DNA of 64,000 nt from Dokdonella_A sp937902695 (GCA_048498135.1 JBEHYO010000001.1:1-64000), one strand, 5' to 3'; shown: positions 53,553 through 62,463, counted from the stretch's first letter. Translations and numbers: made by a program. The notes: generated by a model not told the origin, from the sequence alone.

Positions 53553-55132
53553 CGAGCGCGTCGCCGATCGTTTCGCACGGCCGGCGCAGCGGACTTTCGT
53601 CCGAGGTCGCGCGCCTGCTCGATCGGGCGGGCGGCTTTCTCGACCGTCGCGATGCGGCAGGCGCCGCGCCGCTGATCGCCGGCGCGCTCGCGCTGGCGCC
53701 CGACCATCCCGAAGTGCTCCGGCTCGCCGCGGTGGCGGCCGTGCTCGAAGGCCGGCCGGCCGAGGCCGTCGCGGCGCTGCGGCGCGCGCTGGCCGCGCGG
53801 CCCGACGATGCGCTGCTGTACAACAATCTCGGCAGCGCGCTCGCCGCGGCCGGCGACGGCGACGGCGCGATCGAGGCGTTCCGCCATGCATCCGCGCTCG
53901 CGCCGGGGCTCGCCGCGTCCTGGTACAACCTCGGCAAGACGCTGAAGGTGCGGGGCGAATCGGCCGCGGCCGACGACGCGCTCGCGCGCGCGGTCGCCCT
54001 CGCACCCGGGCACGTGCCCGCACGGATCGTCCGGGGCGACAACCTGAAGGCGCTCGGCCGCATCGACGAGGCCGCAGCCGCGTACCGCGCGGCGATCGCG
54101 CGCGATCCGATCGCGGCCCATGCTTGGTGGGGACTGGCGAACCTCAAGACCATCCGCTTCGACGCCGCCGACGTCGCCGCGCTCGAACGCGCGTTCGCCC
54201 AGTCGCGCGCCCACGACCGGCCCGCGCTCGGATTCGCGCTCGCCAAGGCGCTGGAGGACCAGGATCGCTACGCCGACGCATTCGCGGTGCTCGAAGCGGC
54301 GAATGCGCTGCGGCGGGATCAGCAGCGCTGGGACGCGGCCGGATTCCGCCGCGAGGTGGACGCCATCGTCGCGGCGTTCTCGACGCCCGCGCCCGCGCCG
54401 GCGTCGGCGCTCGGAAGCGAGGTCATCTTCATCGTCAGCCTGCCGCGCGCGGGATCGACGCTGGTCGAGCAGATCGTCGCGGCCCATGCCGAGGTGGAGG
54501 GTGCCGGCGAGCTGCCGGATCTTTCGATCGTGATCGAGGAGGAATCGCGCCGGCGCGGCACGCCGTTTCCCGGCTGGGTCGGCGAGGCGGACGCGGACGA
54601 CTGGCGGCGGCTCGGCGAGCGCTATCTCGAGCGCACGGCGCGCTGGCGCCGACGGCGACCGCGGTTTACGGACAAATCGCTGCTCAATGTGCCCTACGTC
54701 GGCGCCGCCGCGGCGATGCTGCCGGGGGCGCGCTTCATCGATTGCCGGCGCGATCCGGTCGAGACGGCGCTCTCGTGCTACCGGCAATGGTTCGCGCAGG
54801 GCCAGGCCTGGAGCTACGCGGTCGACGACATCGCCGCGCACGCGCAGGGACACGAGCGGCTCATGGCGGCCTGGCGCGCGCGCATCCCGGCGGCTTTGCA
54901 CACGATCGTCCACGAAACGCTCCTGGACCGGCCGGAAGCCTCGATCCGGGCCCTTCTCGACTTCTGCGGCCTCGACTTCGACGCGGGCTGCCTCGAGTTT
55001 CACCGGAGCGCCCGCAGCGTGCGGACGGCGAGCGCCGCGCAGGTCCGCGAGCCCCTCCGGCGGGATACCCGCCGAGCCGATCACTATGGCGCGCTGCTCG
55101 ATCCGTTGCGTCGCGCACTGGATGCCTCATGA
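53549..55132 (+). CDS. TPR-repeat sulfotransferase, array member 6
   Basis: A 527-residue paralogue starting with GTG that overlaps the member-5 stop; the longer in-frame extension reads through member 5 in another frame and was rejected. TPR repeats at about 40-190 (DDALLYNNLGSALAAAGDGDGAIEAF). The PAPS loop is LPRAGST at 298-304, then VEQIVAAHAEVEGAGEL, and DCRRDPVETALSCYRQ is the 3'-phosphate site. It ends the array; a 382-base gap with hairpins follows before the large secreted-protein gene on the same strand. Catalytic residues are intact. Acceptor unknown. Confidence 0.92.
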   Translation: MTSASPIVSHGRRSGLSSEVARLLDRAGGFLDRRDAAGAAPLIAGALALAPDHPEVLRLAAVAAVLEGRPAEAVAALRRALAARPDDALLYNNLGSALAAAGDGDGAIEAFRHASALAPGLAASWYNLGKTLKVRGESAAADDALARAVALAPGHVPARIVRGDNLKALGRIDEAAAAYRAAIARDPIAAHAWWGLANLKTIRFDAADVAALERAFAQSRAHDRPALGFALAKALEDQDRYADAFAVLEAANALRRDQQRWDAAGFRREVDAIVAAFSTPAPAPASALGSEVIFIVSLPRAGSTLVEQIVAAHAEVEGAGELPDLSIVIEEESRRRGTPFPGWVGEADADDWRRLGERYLERTARWRRRRPRFTDKSLLNVPYVGAAAAMLPGARFIDCRRDPVETALSCYRQWFAQGQAWSYAVDDIAAHAQGHERLMAAWRARIPAALHTIVHETLLDRPEASIRALLDFCGLDFDAGCLEFHRSARSVRTASAAQVREPLRRDTRRADHYGALLDPLRRALDAS

Positions 55133-55514
55133 AACGCAACTAGAAGTTGCATGAAGCATCGCGTGGAGCTTCATGAAGCGTTTCGATTAGACGTTCAGGC
55201 AATTCAGAGTTCACGACGGCGCGCGTTCTGTCGCGCGCGCGATTCCCGATGCTGCGCGCCGGCTCGGATTCGAGCGATTCGATGGGCTTTTTTGCGCCGG
55301 TTTTGGCGCAACGACAGCGTATTCGCCCCGTGGTGCACTGCGGTATCGAAAGCAGTCTCGCGGCACCCGGCTCGTACATGTTCGCAGCGCTTGAAACCGG
55401 GCGCGACAACGGGTGTCGAAAGAGGTTCAAAAGTCGTTGCAAATCTTGTTCGCACTCTGTTACGTTCCCCGCGCTGTACCGCCCATCACCAACTCATGGG
55501 GAGTAGTGACGCTC
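55133..55514. other. Intergenic region with two hairpins and a promoter
   Basis: Between the sulfotransferase array and the secreted-protein gene. An 8-base stem CATGAAGC/GCTTCATG with a 10-base loop is at 55150-55175, and a 7-base stem TTGCGCC/GGCGCAA is at 55292-55311. Neither has a T tract, so neither is a textbook terminator. A plausible sigma-70 promoter lies at 55437-55465. No gene is seen. Confidence 0.6.
55437..55465 (+). promoter_or_regulatory. Candidate sigma-70 promoter for the large secreted protein
   Basis: TTGCAA at 55437-55442 and TTACGT at 55460-55465 with a 17-base spacer, 50 bases before the chosen ATG. Both hexamers deviate from consensus at two or three positions. A GGGGAG ribosome-binding site follows at 55498. 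Confidence 0.4.
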
Positions 55515-58500
55515 ATGCGCAAGAGCACAATAGCAATTGGTATTGCGGCGGCCCTGTCAACACAAGCGTTCGTCACCGCGACGAATGCCGATGCGGCCGT
55601 CAAAGGTAAGCACCCGCAGAAAGCCTCCGGGCCCGTCCACCAAACCGCCCACTTCAAGTACCCGAATCATTCGAGCCCGAGTGGCAGCACCGTTCTGTAT
55701 GACCAGTCGGGCACTGCAGAAATCGGTTTCCCGTCCCAGAACTTCGAATCCTCCTACGATGCGTTCGATTCGGCTGGCGCCGACGACTTCGTCGTCTCGG
55801 ATGCCAACGGCTGGGATGTCAGTGCATTCAATTTCCAGATTCTCGGCACGGGCGATCCGACGCTCGCGAACTGGACCATCAACGTCTATCCGGACGCGGG
55901 CGGCCTGCCCGGCGCCTCGACGGTCTGCAGCTACAACGCGATCCCGGGCGTCCTCGACGGCTCGCTCTCGAGCGTCAGCGTCGCACTGCCGAGCACGTGC
56001 CATCTCGATCCCGGAACCTACTGGTTCTCGGAAGTCGCCGAGCTCGACTTCGCGGTCGGCGGCCAGGTGTTCTGGATGGCCGATTCGCGTTCGCCGACAC
56101 CCGGCGCCGACCTTGCCTGGGAAAATCCGGGCGACGGCTTCGGCCTCGGCTGCACGACGTGGACCGACAACGCAAGCTGCGGCGCCGGTAGCGGCCTCGT
56201 CACGGCGCTGTTCCAGGTCGTCGGCGCGGTAGGCACGGGCGGCGGCACGTGCGGTGCGGGTCAGCTCTGCCTCGTCTCGACGGTCGGTACCGACCTCTCG
56301 GCGGGCGCGTGCGGCACCGCCGACACGATCGATGCGACGAACGGCGATCAGCTGAACTTCTGCTACACGATCACGAACAACACCGGCGTCACGCTGAACT
56401 ACCACACGCTGCAGAACAACGTCGACGGCACGCTATTCACGCTGTTGAACCAGGCGGTTCCGGACGGCGGCACGTTCCAGTACAACCACATCGAGACAGT
56501 CAGCGCGACCAACACGTGGAACTCGACGTGGACGGCGCAGGACGTTCCGCCGGGCTACGCGCCGACGGTCGAGACCGGCGGCGGCGGCGGTTGCGCCGAT
56601 CGCATCTTCGCGGACGGCTTCGACGGCACGCCGCTGCCCTGTCCGGGCGGCAGCAACTTCGTCGACATCTCCGGCACGGGCACTGCGCTCGGCAACGGCG
56701 ATGACGAGGCGATCGCGGTCACGATGCCGTTCTCGTTCAATTACTACGGCACGTCGAACAACAACCTCTGCGTCGACAACAACGGCTTCATCCTGTTCAA
56801 CACGACGAACTGCCCGACGTTCGGTCTCTATACGAACGTCTCGCTGCCGACGACCTCGTTCACCGCGCCGGCGATCATGCCGCTGTGGGACGACTTCGAC
56901 AGCTCTTCGGGCAACGTGTACACGGATATCCGCGGCACCTCGCCGAACCGTCAGTTCATCGTCGAGTGGTACCAGCGCACTCACTACTCCGGCAACACCG
57001 ATTCGGCAACGTTCGAAGTGATCTTCAACGAAGCCGACGGCACGCTGCAGTTCGAGTACGCCGACGTGGATTACACCGGTGCCAACAACTCGTCGGGCGA
57101 TCCCGACGTGTGCAACGGCGGTGTCTGCGCGACGATTGGCCTGCAGAACGATCCGACGCTGTACAACCAGTTCTCGGCGTTCGAAGCTTCGGTGACGAAC
57201 AACTCGGGCATCCTCTGGACCCCGACGAACCCGCAGGTCTTCACCGGCACCGATTCGGTCACGGTCAACGTCGGCCAGCCGACGATCGTCGTCAACAACG
57301 GCGCGCCGATCACGGGCACGGTACCGGCAGGCGGGACGAACTCGATCCAGTTCCCGATCGCCAACACCGGCAACCGCGATCTCAACTGGTCGCTGACCGA
57401 AGCCGGCCCTGCGAATCTGCACTTCCCGCCGCCGGGCACGCGCTTTGCGATGCCGATGGGCGATCCGTCGCTCACCACGTCGCGTCCCGTTCCGCTGGGT
57501 CTGCGTCATCCGGACACGAAGCCGCACCACCCGCTCAGCATCCCGGGCCATGTCAACGGCACGGTGCCGATGTTCGCGGCCGACATCTACAACAACCAGT
57601 TCGTCAAGCTCGACGCGCTCAACCCCGGAACGGTGAACACGGTCGCTGCGACCGACGGCACGCCGTGGACCGGCGGTGCGTTCGTCGACGGCGACTTCTC
57701 GAAGTTGTACGTCATCTCGGGCAGCTTCGGCGCCAATCCGGATACGTTCGCGTCGGTCGACACGACGACGGGTGCCGTGACCACGATCGGCAACGCGAAC
57801 AGCGGCGGCCTTGGCTGGAACGGCATGGCGTATGACACGACGACCGGCACGATGTACGCGGTCGCGGGTTGTCCGTCGGGCTCGCACCTCTACACCGTCG
57901 ACATCAACACCGGTGCGGTGACCGAGGTCGGCACGATGACGAACGAGGGCTGCTCGGTGTCGATCGCGATCGACTCGGCCGGCCAGATGTACTCGGTCGA
58001 CATCGTCAACGACGCGCTGTATGCGGTCGACAAGACCAACGCGACCGATTCGCTGATCGGCAGCATCGGCTTCAACGCGAACTATGCGCAGGAAATGACC
58101 TTCGACCTGTCGACGGACATCCTGTACTACGCCGCGTTCAACCTCGATCTGTTCGGCGACTTCATGTACACGGTCGACACCACCGACGGCACGACGAGCC
58201 TCATCGGCCAGGTCACCGGCGGCTTCGCCGAGCTCGACGGCATGGGCATCGAGACCGCGGGTGGTCCGTGCGCACAGCCGCAGGATCTGCCGTGGCTCTC
58301 GCTCAGCCCGCTCACCGGCACGACGGCACCCGGCGATTCCACGCCGATCACGGCGTCGCTCGACGGTACGGGCGCGTCCGATGGCGACGTGCTCTCCGGC
58401 ACGGTCTGCGCGACGAGCAACGATCCGGCCAACCGCACGGTTGCCACGCCGATCAACGTTACGGTCGGTACGGGCGGCGGCGGTTCGGTCATCGACAGCG

Positions 58501-58931
58501 GCCCCATCAACCTGGCGGTGAATCCGGACTTCACGGGTCTCTACATCAACTGGCTGACGGGCGACTGGTGCTCGTCGAGCGGCGGTCCGTGCGATGGTTC
58601 GGGCGGTTACGACTTCAATCCGTACAGCTCGACGCTGACGTTCTTCTGGCCGAGCGACAACAGCGGCAACTGCGTATCGGATGGGACCTCGTGCCTCATC
58701 CTGAACTCGGGCGCCACGATCGGTCCGGCTTCGACGTTCGGCACCAGCAACTCGGCGAACTTCGTCGGCGGCAACACGACCGGCTTCCTCGGATTCTCGT
58801 TCATCAACGCGAACACGAGCACGGTCAACTACGGCTACGCGAAGTTCACGACGACGGCCGGAACGGGTTATCCGGCGACCATCGTCGAATACTGGTATGA
58901 CAACTCCGGCGCGGCGATCAACATCCCGTAA
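55515..58931 (+). CDS. Large secreted protein, paralogue of 34091-37561
   Basis: A 1138-residue exported protein. ATG at 55515 follows GGGGAG and gives the signal peptide MRKSTIAIGIAAALSTQAFVTATNADAA. An N-terminal beta domain unique to this copy (about 35-235; SGTAEIGFPSQNFESSYDAFD) is followed by the part shared with the other copy: CLVSTVGTDLSAGACG, the ADRIFADGFDG tag, the Nidogen-like IMPLWDDFDSSSGNVYTDIRG region, the FTGTDSVTVNVG linker, propeller-like YTVDINTGAVTEVGTM repeats and PWLSLSPLTGTTAPG. The C-terminus differs: instead of three DUF11-like repeats there is one beta domain of about 140 residues (NLAVNPDFTGLYINWLTGDW). Ends at a strong terminator. Surface or matrix role likely, unproven. 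Confidence 0.86.
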   Translation: MRKSTIAIGIAAALSTQAFVTATNADAAVKGKHPQKASGPVHQTAHFKYPNHSSPSGSTVLYDQSGTAEIGFPSQNFESSYDAFDSAGADDFVVSDANGWDVSAFNFQILGTGDPTLANWTINVYPDAGGLPGASTVCSYNAIPGVLDGSLSSVSVALPSTCHLDPGTYWFSEVAELDFAVGGQVFWMADSRSPTPGADLAWENPGDGFGLGCTTWTDNASCGAGSGLVTALFQVVGAVGTGGGTCGAGQLCLVSTVGTDLSAGACGTADTIDATNGDQLNFCYTITNNTGVTLNYHTLQNNVDGTLFTLLNQAVPDGGTFQYNHIETVSATNTWNSTWTAQDVPPGYAPTVETGGGGGCADRIFADGFDGTPLPCPGGSNFVDISGTGTALGNGDDEAIAVTMPFSFNYYGTSNNNLCVDNNGFILFNTTNCPTFGLYTNVSLPTTSFTAPAIMPLWDDFDSSSGNVYTDIRGTSPNRQFIVEWYQRTHYSGNTDSATFEVIFNEADGTLQFEYADVDYTGANNSSGDPDVCNGGVCATIGLQNDPTLYNQFSAFEASVTNNSGILWTPTNPQVFTGTDSVTVNVGQPTIVVNNGAPITGTVPAGGTNSIQFPIANTGNRDLNWSLTEAGPANLHFPPPGTRFAMPMGDPSLTTSRPVPLGLRHPDTKPHHPLSIPGHVNGTVPMFAADIYNNQFVKLDALNPGTVNTVAATDGTPWTGGAFVDGDFSKLYVISGSFGANPDTFASVDTTTGAVTTIGNANSGGLGWNGMAYDTTTGTMYAVAGCPSGSHLYTVDINTGAVTEVGTMTNEGCSVSIAIDSAGQMYSVDIVNDALYAVDKTNATDSLIGSIGFNANYAQEMTFDLSTDILYYAAFNLDLFGDFMYTVDTTDGTTSLIGQVTGGFAELDGMGIETAGGPCAQPQDLPWLSLSPLTGTTAPGDSTPITASLDGTGASDGDVLSGTVCATSNDPANRTVATPINVTVGTGGGGSVIDSGPINLAVNPDFTGLYINWLTGDWCSSSGGPCDGSGGYDFNPYSSTLTFFWPSDNSGNCVSDGTSCLILNSGATIGPASTFGTSNSANFVGGNTTGFLGFSFINANTSTVNYGYAKFTTTAGTGYPATIVEYWYDNSGAAINIP

Positions 58932-58957
58932 TCGCACCGGAACCTGAAGCACTTGCA

Positions 58958-58985
58958 GAGGCGGGGGAAACCCCGCCTCTTTTTC
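58958..58985 (+). terminator. Strong intrinsic terminator
   Basis: Nine-base stem GAGGCGGGG/CCCCGCCTC with a GAAA tetraloop and a TTTTTCTTT tail, 26 bases after the secreted-protein stop. Confidence 0.93.
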
Positions 58986-59067
58986 TTTGCGCGGCCGGTT
59001 CATGCAGGCGCGCGCCGCAGGCGAACGCGCGCTCCCGCCTACGCATGCCCCGCACGACCGTGCTTGA

Positions 59068-59073
59068 TATGCT
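59068..59073 (+). promoter_or_regulatory. Putative -10 of a leaderless rnt transcript
   Basis: TATGCT ends 6 bases before the rnt ATG at 59080, so transcription would start on or next to the A of the start codon. No ribosome-binding site precedes the ATG. No clear -35 is seen. Confidence 0.35.
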
Positions 59074-59079
59074 CGCGCG

Positions 59080-59745
59080 ATGAGCGACATGTCCACGCCC
59101 CCCCGCATCGCCGAGCGCTTCCGCGGCTTCCTGCCCGTCATCGTCGATGTCGAGACCGGCGGCTTCGACGTCGAGCGCCATGCGCTGCTCGAGATCGCGG
59201 CCGTCGTCGTGCGCATGGACGAGGAAGGGATGATCCATCCCGAGCCCGTCGTTTCGACGCACGTGCAGCCGTTCGAAGGCTCCGAGCTCGATCCGCGCTC
59301 GATGGAGATCACCGGCATCGACCCCCACCACCCGTTTCGCGCCGCGCTGCCGGAACGGCAGGCGCTCGACCACATCTTCGGGCCGGTTCGCCGGGCCGTG
59401 CGCGATGCCGGCTGCCAGCGCGCGATCCTGGTCGGGCACAACGCCGCGTTCGACGTCGCGGTGCTGAACGCGGCGATCCGGCGCACGCAGCACAAGAAGA
59501 GCCCGTTCCACCCGTTCAGCTGCTTCGACACCGTGACGCTCGGCGGCCTCGCCTACGGCCAGACCGTGCTGAGCCGCGCCGTCGAGGCATCGGGACAGCG
59601 CTGGGACAGCCGCGAGGCGCACGCGGCGGTCTACGACGCCGAGCGCACGGCCGAGCTCTTCTGCAGCGTCGTGAACCGCTGGAGGGAGATGAACGAGCTC
59701 TGGCGCAACCGTCAGATCAAGGCGTACACGGCGCTCCCGACTTGA
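59080..59745 (+). CDS. rnt: Ribonuclease T
   Basis: 3'-to-5' exoribonuclease of the DEDDh class that trims tRNA and 5S/23S rRNA ends. The 221 residues contain all five catalytic positions: Asp23 and Glu25 in VDVETGGFD, Asp125 in HNAAFD, His181 and Asp186 in AHAAVYDAERT. The RFRGFLPVIVDVETGGF opening and HPFSCFDTVTLGGLA are RNase T-specific and separate it from the DnaQ/PolC exonucleases. It stands alone between a terminator and the fmdB-like gene. The start codon lies 6 bases after a -10-like hexamer. Confidence 0.96.
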   Translation: MSDMSTPPRIAERFRGFLPVIVDVETGGFDVERHALLEIAAVVVRMDEEGMIHPEPVVSTHVQPFEGSELDPRSMEITGIDPHHPFRAALPERQALDHIFGPVRRAVRDAGCQRAILVGHNAAFDVAVLNAAIRRTQHKKSPFHPFSCFDTVTLGGLAYGQTVLSRAVEASGQRWDSREAHAAVYDAERTAELFCSVVNRWREMNELWRNRQIKAYTALPT

Positions 59746-59776
59746 TCGCAGCGCGCCGCGGGCGCATCTTGCATGC

Positions 59777-60058
59777 ATGCCGATCTACGAATACATGCCC
59801 AAGAGCGCCGGCTGTGCGACCTGCCGCAGCGGCATCGAGCGCCTGCAGAAGCTCTCCGATCCGCCGCTCACCGCATGCCCGGACTGCGGCGCCCCGCTCG
59901 AACGCGTGATCAATGCGCCGCAGGTTGTCGCCGGCCAGTCGCACGTGCTGCGCGAAGGACACCTCGCCAAGCACGGCTTCACGCAATACCGGAAGGTCGG
60001 CAAGGGCAAGTACGAAAAGACCGCCGGAAACGGCCCGCCGACGATCAGCGACGACTGA
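59777..60058 (+). CDS. FmdB family zinc ribbon protein
   Basis: A 93-residue regulatory-type zinc ribbon protein. The N-terminus MPIYEYMPKS is the FmdB opening. The zinc ligands are Cys13 and Cys16 (CATC) and Cys34 and Cys37 (CPDC), with LERVINAP after the knuckle. The C-terminus (KGKYEKTAGNGPPTI) is basic and probably flexible. It lies 31 bases after rnt and may share its message. The name comes from a putative formamidase regulator; the actual role is unknown. Confidence 0.9.
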   Translation: MPIYEYMPKSAGCATCRSGIERLQKLSDPPLTACPDCGAPLERVINAPQVVAGQSHVLREGHLAKHGFTQYRKVGKGKYEKTAGNGPPTISDD

Positions 60059-60094
60059 CCGAGCGGGCGAAATCGCGCCCGGCTTCAAGATTAC

Positions 60095-60157
60095 GGTCAC
60101 GTGAAAGCGGCTCAAGGACGTGACCTATCTCGCTGTTTTGCCTTGTGGAACGGTCAC
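60095..60157 (+). promoter_or_regulatory. Three GGTCAC elements in the pstS upstream region
   Basis: GGTCAC occurs at 60095-60100 and 60152-60157, and its complement GTGACC at 60120-60125, within 63 bases of the 237-base gap before pstS. A regulator binding this hexamer is possible. A lone Pho-box half-site CTGTCAT sits at 60181-60187 without a second half 11 bases on. Confidence 0.3.
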
Positions 60158-60295
60158 ATCGGCGTGTCGCGGCGCCGGTTCTGTCATCTCTGCGAAACAA
60201 ATCACTCATCGTTCTGAAACCTCGCGGGCCTAAAAAACGGCCCGGGGACGGCATCGGCCGCCCGCGATTTTTCCCACTCGCTCGAGGAGCCTCCC

Positions 60296-61321
60296 GTGTT
60301 TACTTCGATCAAGACTCGCCTCATCGGCGTCGGTCTCGCCGCGCTCATCGGTACCGCCGGCATGGCGCAGGCCGCCGACATCACCGGCGCCGGCGCGACG
60401 TTCATCTACCCGATCCTCTCCAAGTGGTCGGACACGTACAACAACAAGACCGGCAACAAGATCAACTACCAGTCGATCGGTTCCGGCGGCGGCATCGCGC
60501 AGATCAAGGCCGGCACCGTCGACTTCGGCTCGTCGGACAAGCCGCTCGATCCCAAGGAGCTCGACGAGGCGCATCTGGCGCAGTTCCCGTCCGTGATCGG
60601 CGGCGTCGTGCCGGTCGCGAACATCGAGGGCCTGACGCCGGGCAAGCTCCGCTTCACCGGTCCCCTCCTCGCCGACATCTACCTCGGCAAGATCACCAAG
60701 TGGAACGACAAGGCGATCGCGCAGATCAACCCGGACGTCAAGCTCCCGGACGCGAACATCACGGTCGTGCACCGCTCGGATGGCTCGGGCACGACGTTCA
60801 ACTGGGTCAACTACCTCTCGAAGGTCTCGCCGGAGTGGAAGGAAAAGGTCGGCGAAGGCACGTCGGTGCAGTGGCCGGTCGGCGTCGGCGGCAAGGGCAA
60901 CGAAGGCGTCGCCGCGTACGTGAACCAGATCAAGGGCTCGATCGGCTACGTCGAGCTCGCCTATGCGCTGCAGAACAAGATGGCGTTCGCGTCGGTGCAG
61001 AACAGCGCCGGCAAGTTCGTGCAGCCGAGCATGGAGAGCTTCCAGGCCGCCGCTGCGAGCGCCGACTGGAAGAACTCGAAGGACTTCTTCCTCGTCATCA
61101 CGAACGCGCCGGGCGAGAACTCCTGGCCGATCGCCGCGACGAACTTCATCCTCATCTACAAGCAGCCCAAGGACGCCGCGCGCACGAAGGCCGCGCTCGA
61201 TTTCTTCAAGTGGGCGTATGCCGAAGGCGGCAAGCAGGCCGAAGAGCTCGATTACGTGCCGCTGCCGAAGGAACTGACCTCGCAGATCGAGGCGTACTGG
61301 AAGTCCGAAATCAAGATGTGA
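60296..61321 (+). CDS. pstS: Phosphate ABC transporter substrate-binding protein PstS
   Basis: Periplasmic high-affinity phosphate receptor. The 341 residues start with GTG at 60296, preceded by GAGGAG, and carry signal peptide MFTSIKTRLIGVGLAALIGTAGMAQAA. Phosphate-binding blocks are GAGATFIYPILSKW near the mature start, the SGGGIAQIKAGTVDFGSSDKPL loop, and HRSDGSGTTFNW. A 6-base CGGGCC/GGCCCG hairpin lies at 60225-60244, in the leader. It is the first gene of pstSCAB, but a REP pair separates it from pstC, which fits higher expression of the receptor than of the permease. Confidence 0.97.
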   Translation: MFTSIKTRLIGVGLAALIGTAGMAQAADITGAGATFIYPILSKWSDTYNNKTGNKINYQSIGSGGGIAQIKAGTVDFGSSDKPLDPKELDEAHLAQFPSVIGGVVPVANIEGLTPGKLRFTGPLLADIYLGKITKWNDKAIAQINPDVKLPDANITVVHRSDGSGTTFNWVNYLSKVSPEWKEKVGEGTSVQWPVGVGGKGNEGVAAYVNQIKGSIGYVELAYALQNKMAFASVQNSAGKFVQPSMESFQAAAASADWKNSKDFFLVITNAPGENSWPIAATNFILIYKQPKDAARTKAALDFFKWAYAEGGKQAEELDYVPLPKELTSQIEAYWKSEIKM

Positions 61322-61331
61322 TCGGCGCTTT

Positions 61332-61441
61332 TCCCTTCTCCCGCCTTGCGGGAGAAGGTGCCGAAGGCGGATGAGGGCAACCTCGGAACGCCGTTCCAGA
61401 GCTGCCCTCACCCAACCCTCTCCCGCAAGCGGGAGAGGGGA
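61332..61441. repeat. REP-like inverted pair (family 1) between pstS and pstC
   Basis: Two palindromes, CCCTTCTCCCGCCTTGCGGGAGAAGG and CCCTCTCCCGCAAGCGGGAGAGGG, with a GGCGGATGAGGGCAACCTCGG spacer. They occupy the 149-base gap inside the pst operon and could stabilise the pstS mRNA 3' end, as shown for REP elements elsewhere. Confidence 0.88.
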
Positions 61442-61470
61442 TTTCGTTTCCAGCGTTCGATCTCGAGCAC

Positions 61471-62463
61471 ATGGCCGCCGATACCGCCGCAATCGCGATC
61501 CCCTCCTCCGTCGTCGACGCGAAGCGCCGCAATGCGCGCGACGCGCGTGCCGACGGCCTGTTCCGCTGGATCGTCGCAGCGGCCGGCATGTTCGTGCTGC
61601 TCACGCTCACGGGCGCCGCGCTTTCGATGCTCTGGGGCGGACGCGAGGCGTTCTCGACGTTCGGCTTCAGCTTCCTCTGGTCGACCGAGTGGGATGCGGT
61701 CAACCACAAGTTCGGCGCGCTCGTGCCGATCTACGGAACGCTCGTCACCGCGCTGATCTCGATGCTGATCGCGGTGCCGGTCAGCTTCGGCATCGCGCTC
61801 TTCCTCACCGAAGTCGCACCGAACTGGATGCGTCAGCCGGTCGGCGCAGCCATCGAGCTCCTCGCCGGCATCCCGTCGATCATTTACGGCATGTGGGGCC
61901 TCTTCGTGTTCGTGCCGATCATGGGCGAATACATCAATCCGTGGCTCAACGATCACGTCGGCACCTGGCCGGTGATCGGCGCGCTGTTCCGCGGACCGCC
62001 GCTCGGCATCGGCATGCTCACCGCCGGCATCGTGCTCGCGATCATGGTGATCCCGTTCATCTCCTCGGTCATGCGCGAGGTGTTCCTGACCGTACCGACG
62101 CGGCTCAAGGAATCGGCGTACGCGCTCGGCTCGACGACGTGGGAAGTGGTCTGGGACATCGTGCTGCCCTACACCCGCTCGGCCGTGATCGGCGGCGTCT
62201 TCCTCGGTCTCGGCCGCTCGCTCGGCGAGACGATGGCGGTCACCTTCGTGCTCGGCAACGCGCATCGTCTCTCCGCATCGCTGCTCGAGCCCGGCAACTC
62301 GATCGCCGCGACGATCGCCAACGAGTTCACCGAAGCCGACTCCGACATCTACCGCTCGTCGCTGATCGCGCTCGGCTTCCTGCTGTTCGTCGTCACGTTC
62401 ATCGTGCTGTCGGTCGCCAAGCTGATGCTGAACCGCCTGTCGAAGCAGGAGGGCGTGAAATGA
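61471..62463 (+). CDS. pstC: Phosphate ABC transporter permease PstC
   Basis: A 330-residue inner-membrane permease subunit with six main helices. It shows FVLLTLTGAALSMLWGGREAFSTFG early, the periplasmic FLWSTEWDAVNHKFGALVPIYGTLVTALI block, and the EAA coupling motif region (LKESAYALGSTTWEVVWDIVLPYTRSAVIGG). The N-terminal 30 residues are hydrophilic and extend a little beyond E. coli PstC. It overlaps pstA by 4 bases (ATGA). A REP pair lies between pstS and its start, which lacks a strong ribosome-binding site. Confidence 0.96.
   Translation: MAADTAAIAIPSSVVDAKRRNARDARADGLFRWIVAAAGMFVLLTLTGAALSMLWGGREAFSTFGFSFLWSTEWDAVNHKFGALVPIYGTLVTALISMLIAVPVSFGIALFLTEVAPNWMRQPVGAAIELLAGIPSIIYGMWGLFVFVPIMGEYINPWLNDHVGTWPVIGALFRGPPLGIGMLTAGIVLAIMVIPFISSVMREVFLTVPTRLKESAYALGSTTWEVVWDIVLPYTRSAVIGGVFLGLGRSLGETMAVTFVLGNAHRLSASLLEPGNSIAATIANEFTEADSDIYRSSLIALGFLLFVVTFIVLSVAKLMLNRLSKQEGVK

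Noticed and set aside
55150..55175. Terminator for the sulfotransferase array
   Set aside because: The hairpin has a 10-base loop and no T tract; kept only as a hairpin.
59080..59745. DNA polymerase III epsilon subunit (DnaQ)
   Set aside because: Length, N-terminal RFRGFLPVIVDVETGGF and the FSCFDTVTLGGLA segment are those of RNase T.
60181..60198. Pho box upstream of pstS
   Set aside because: Only the first half (CTGTCAT) matches; the second half-site position reads GCGAAAC.
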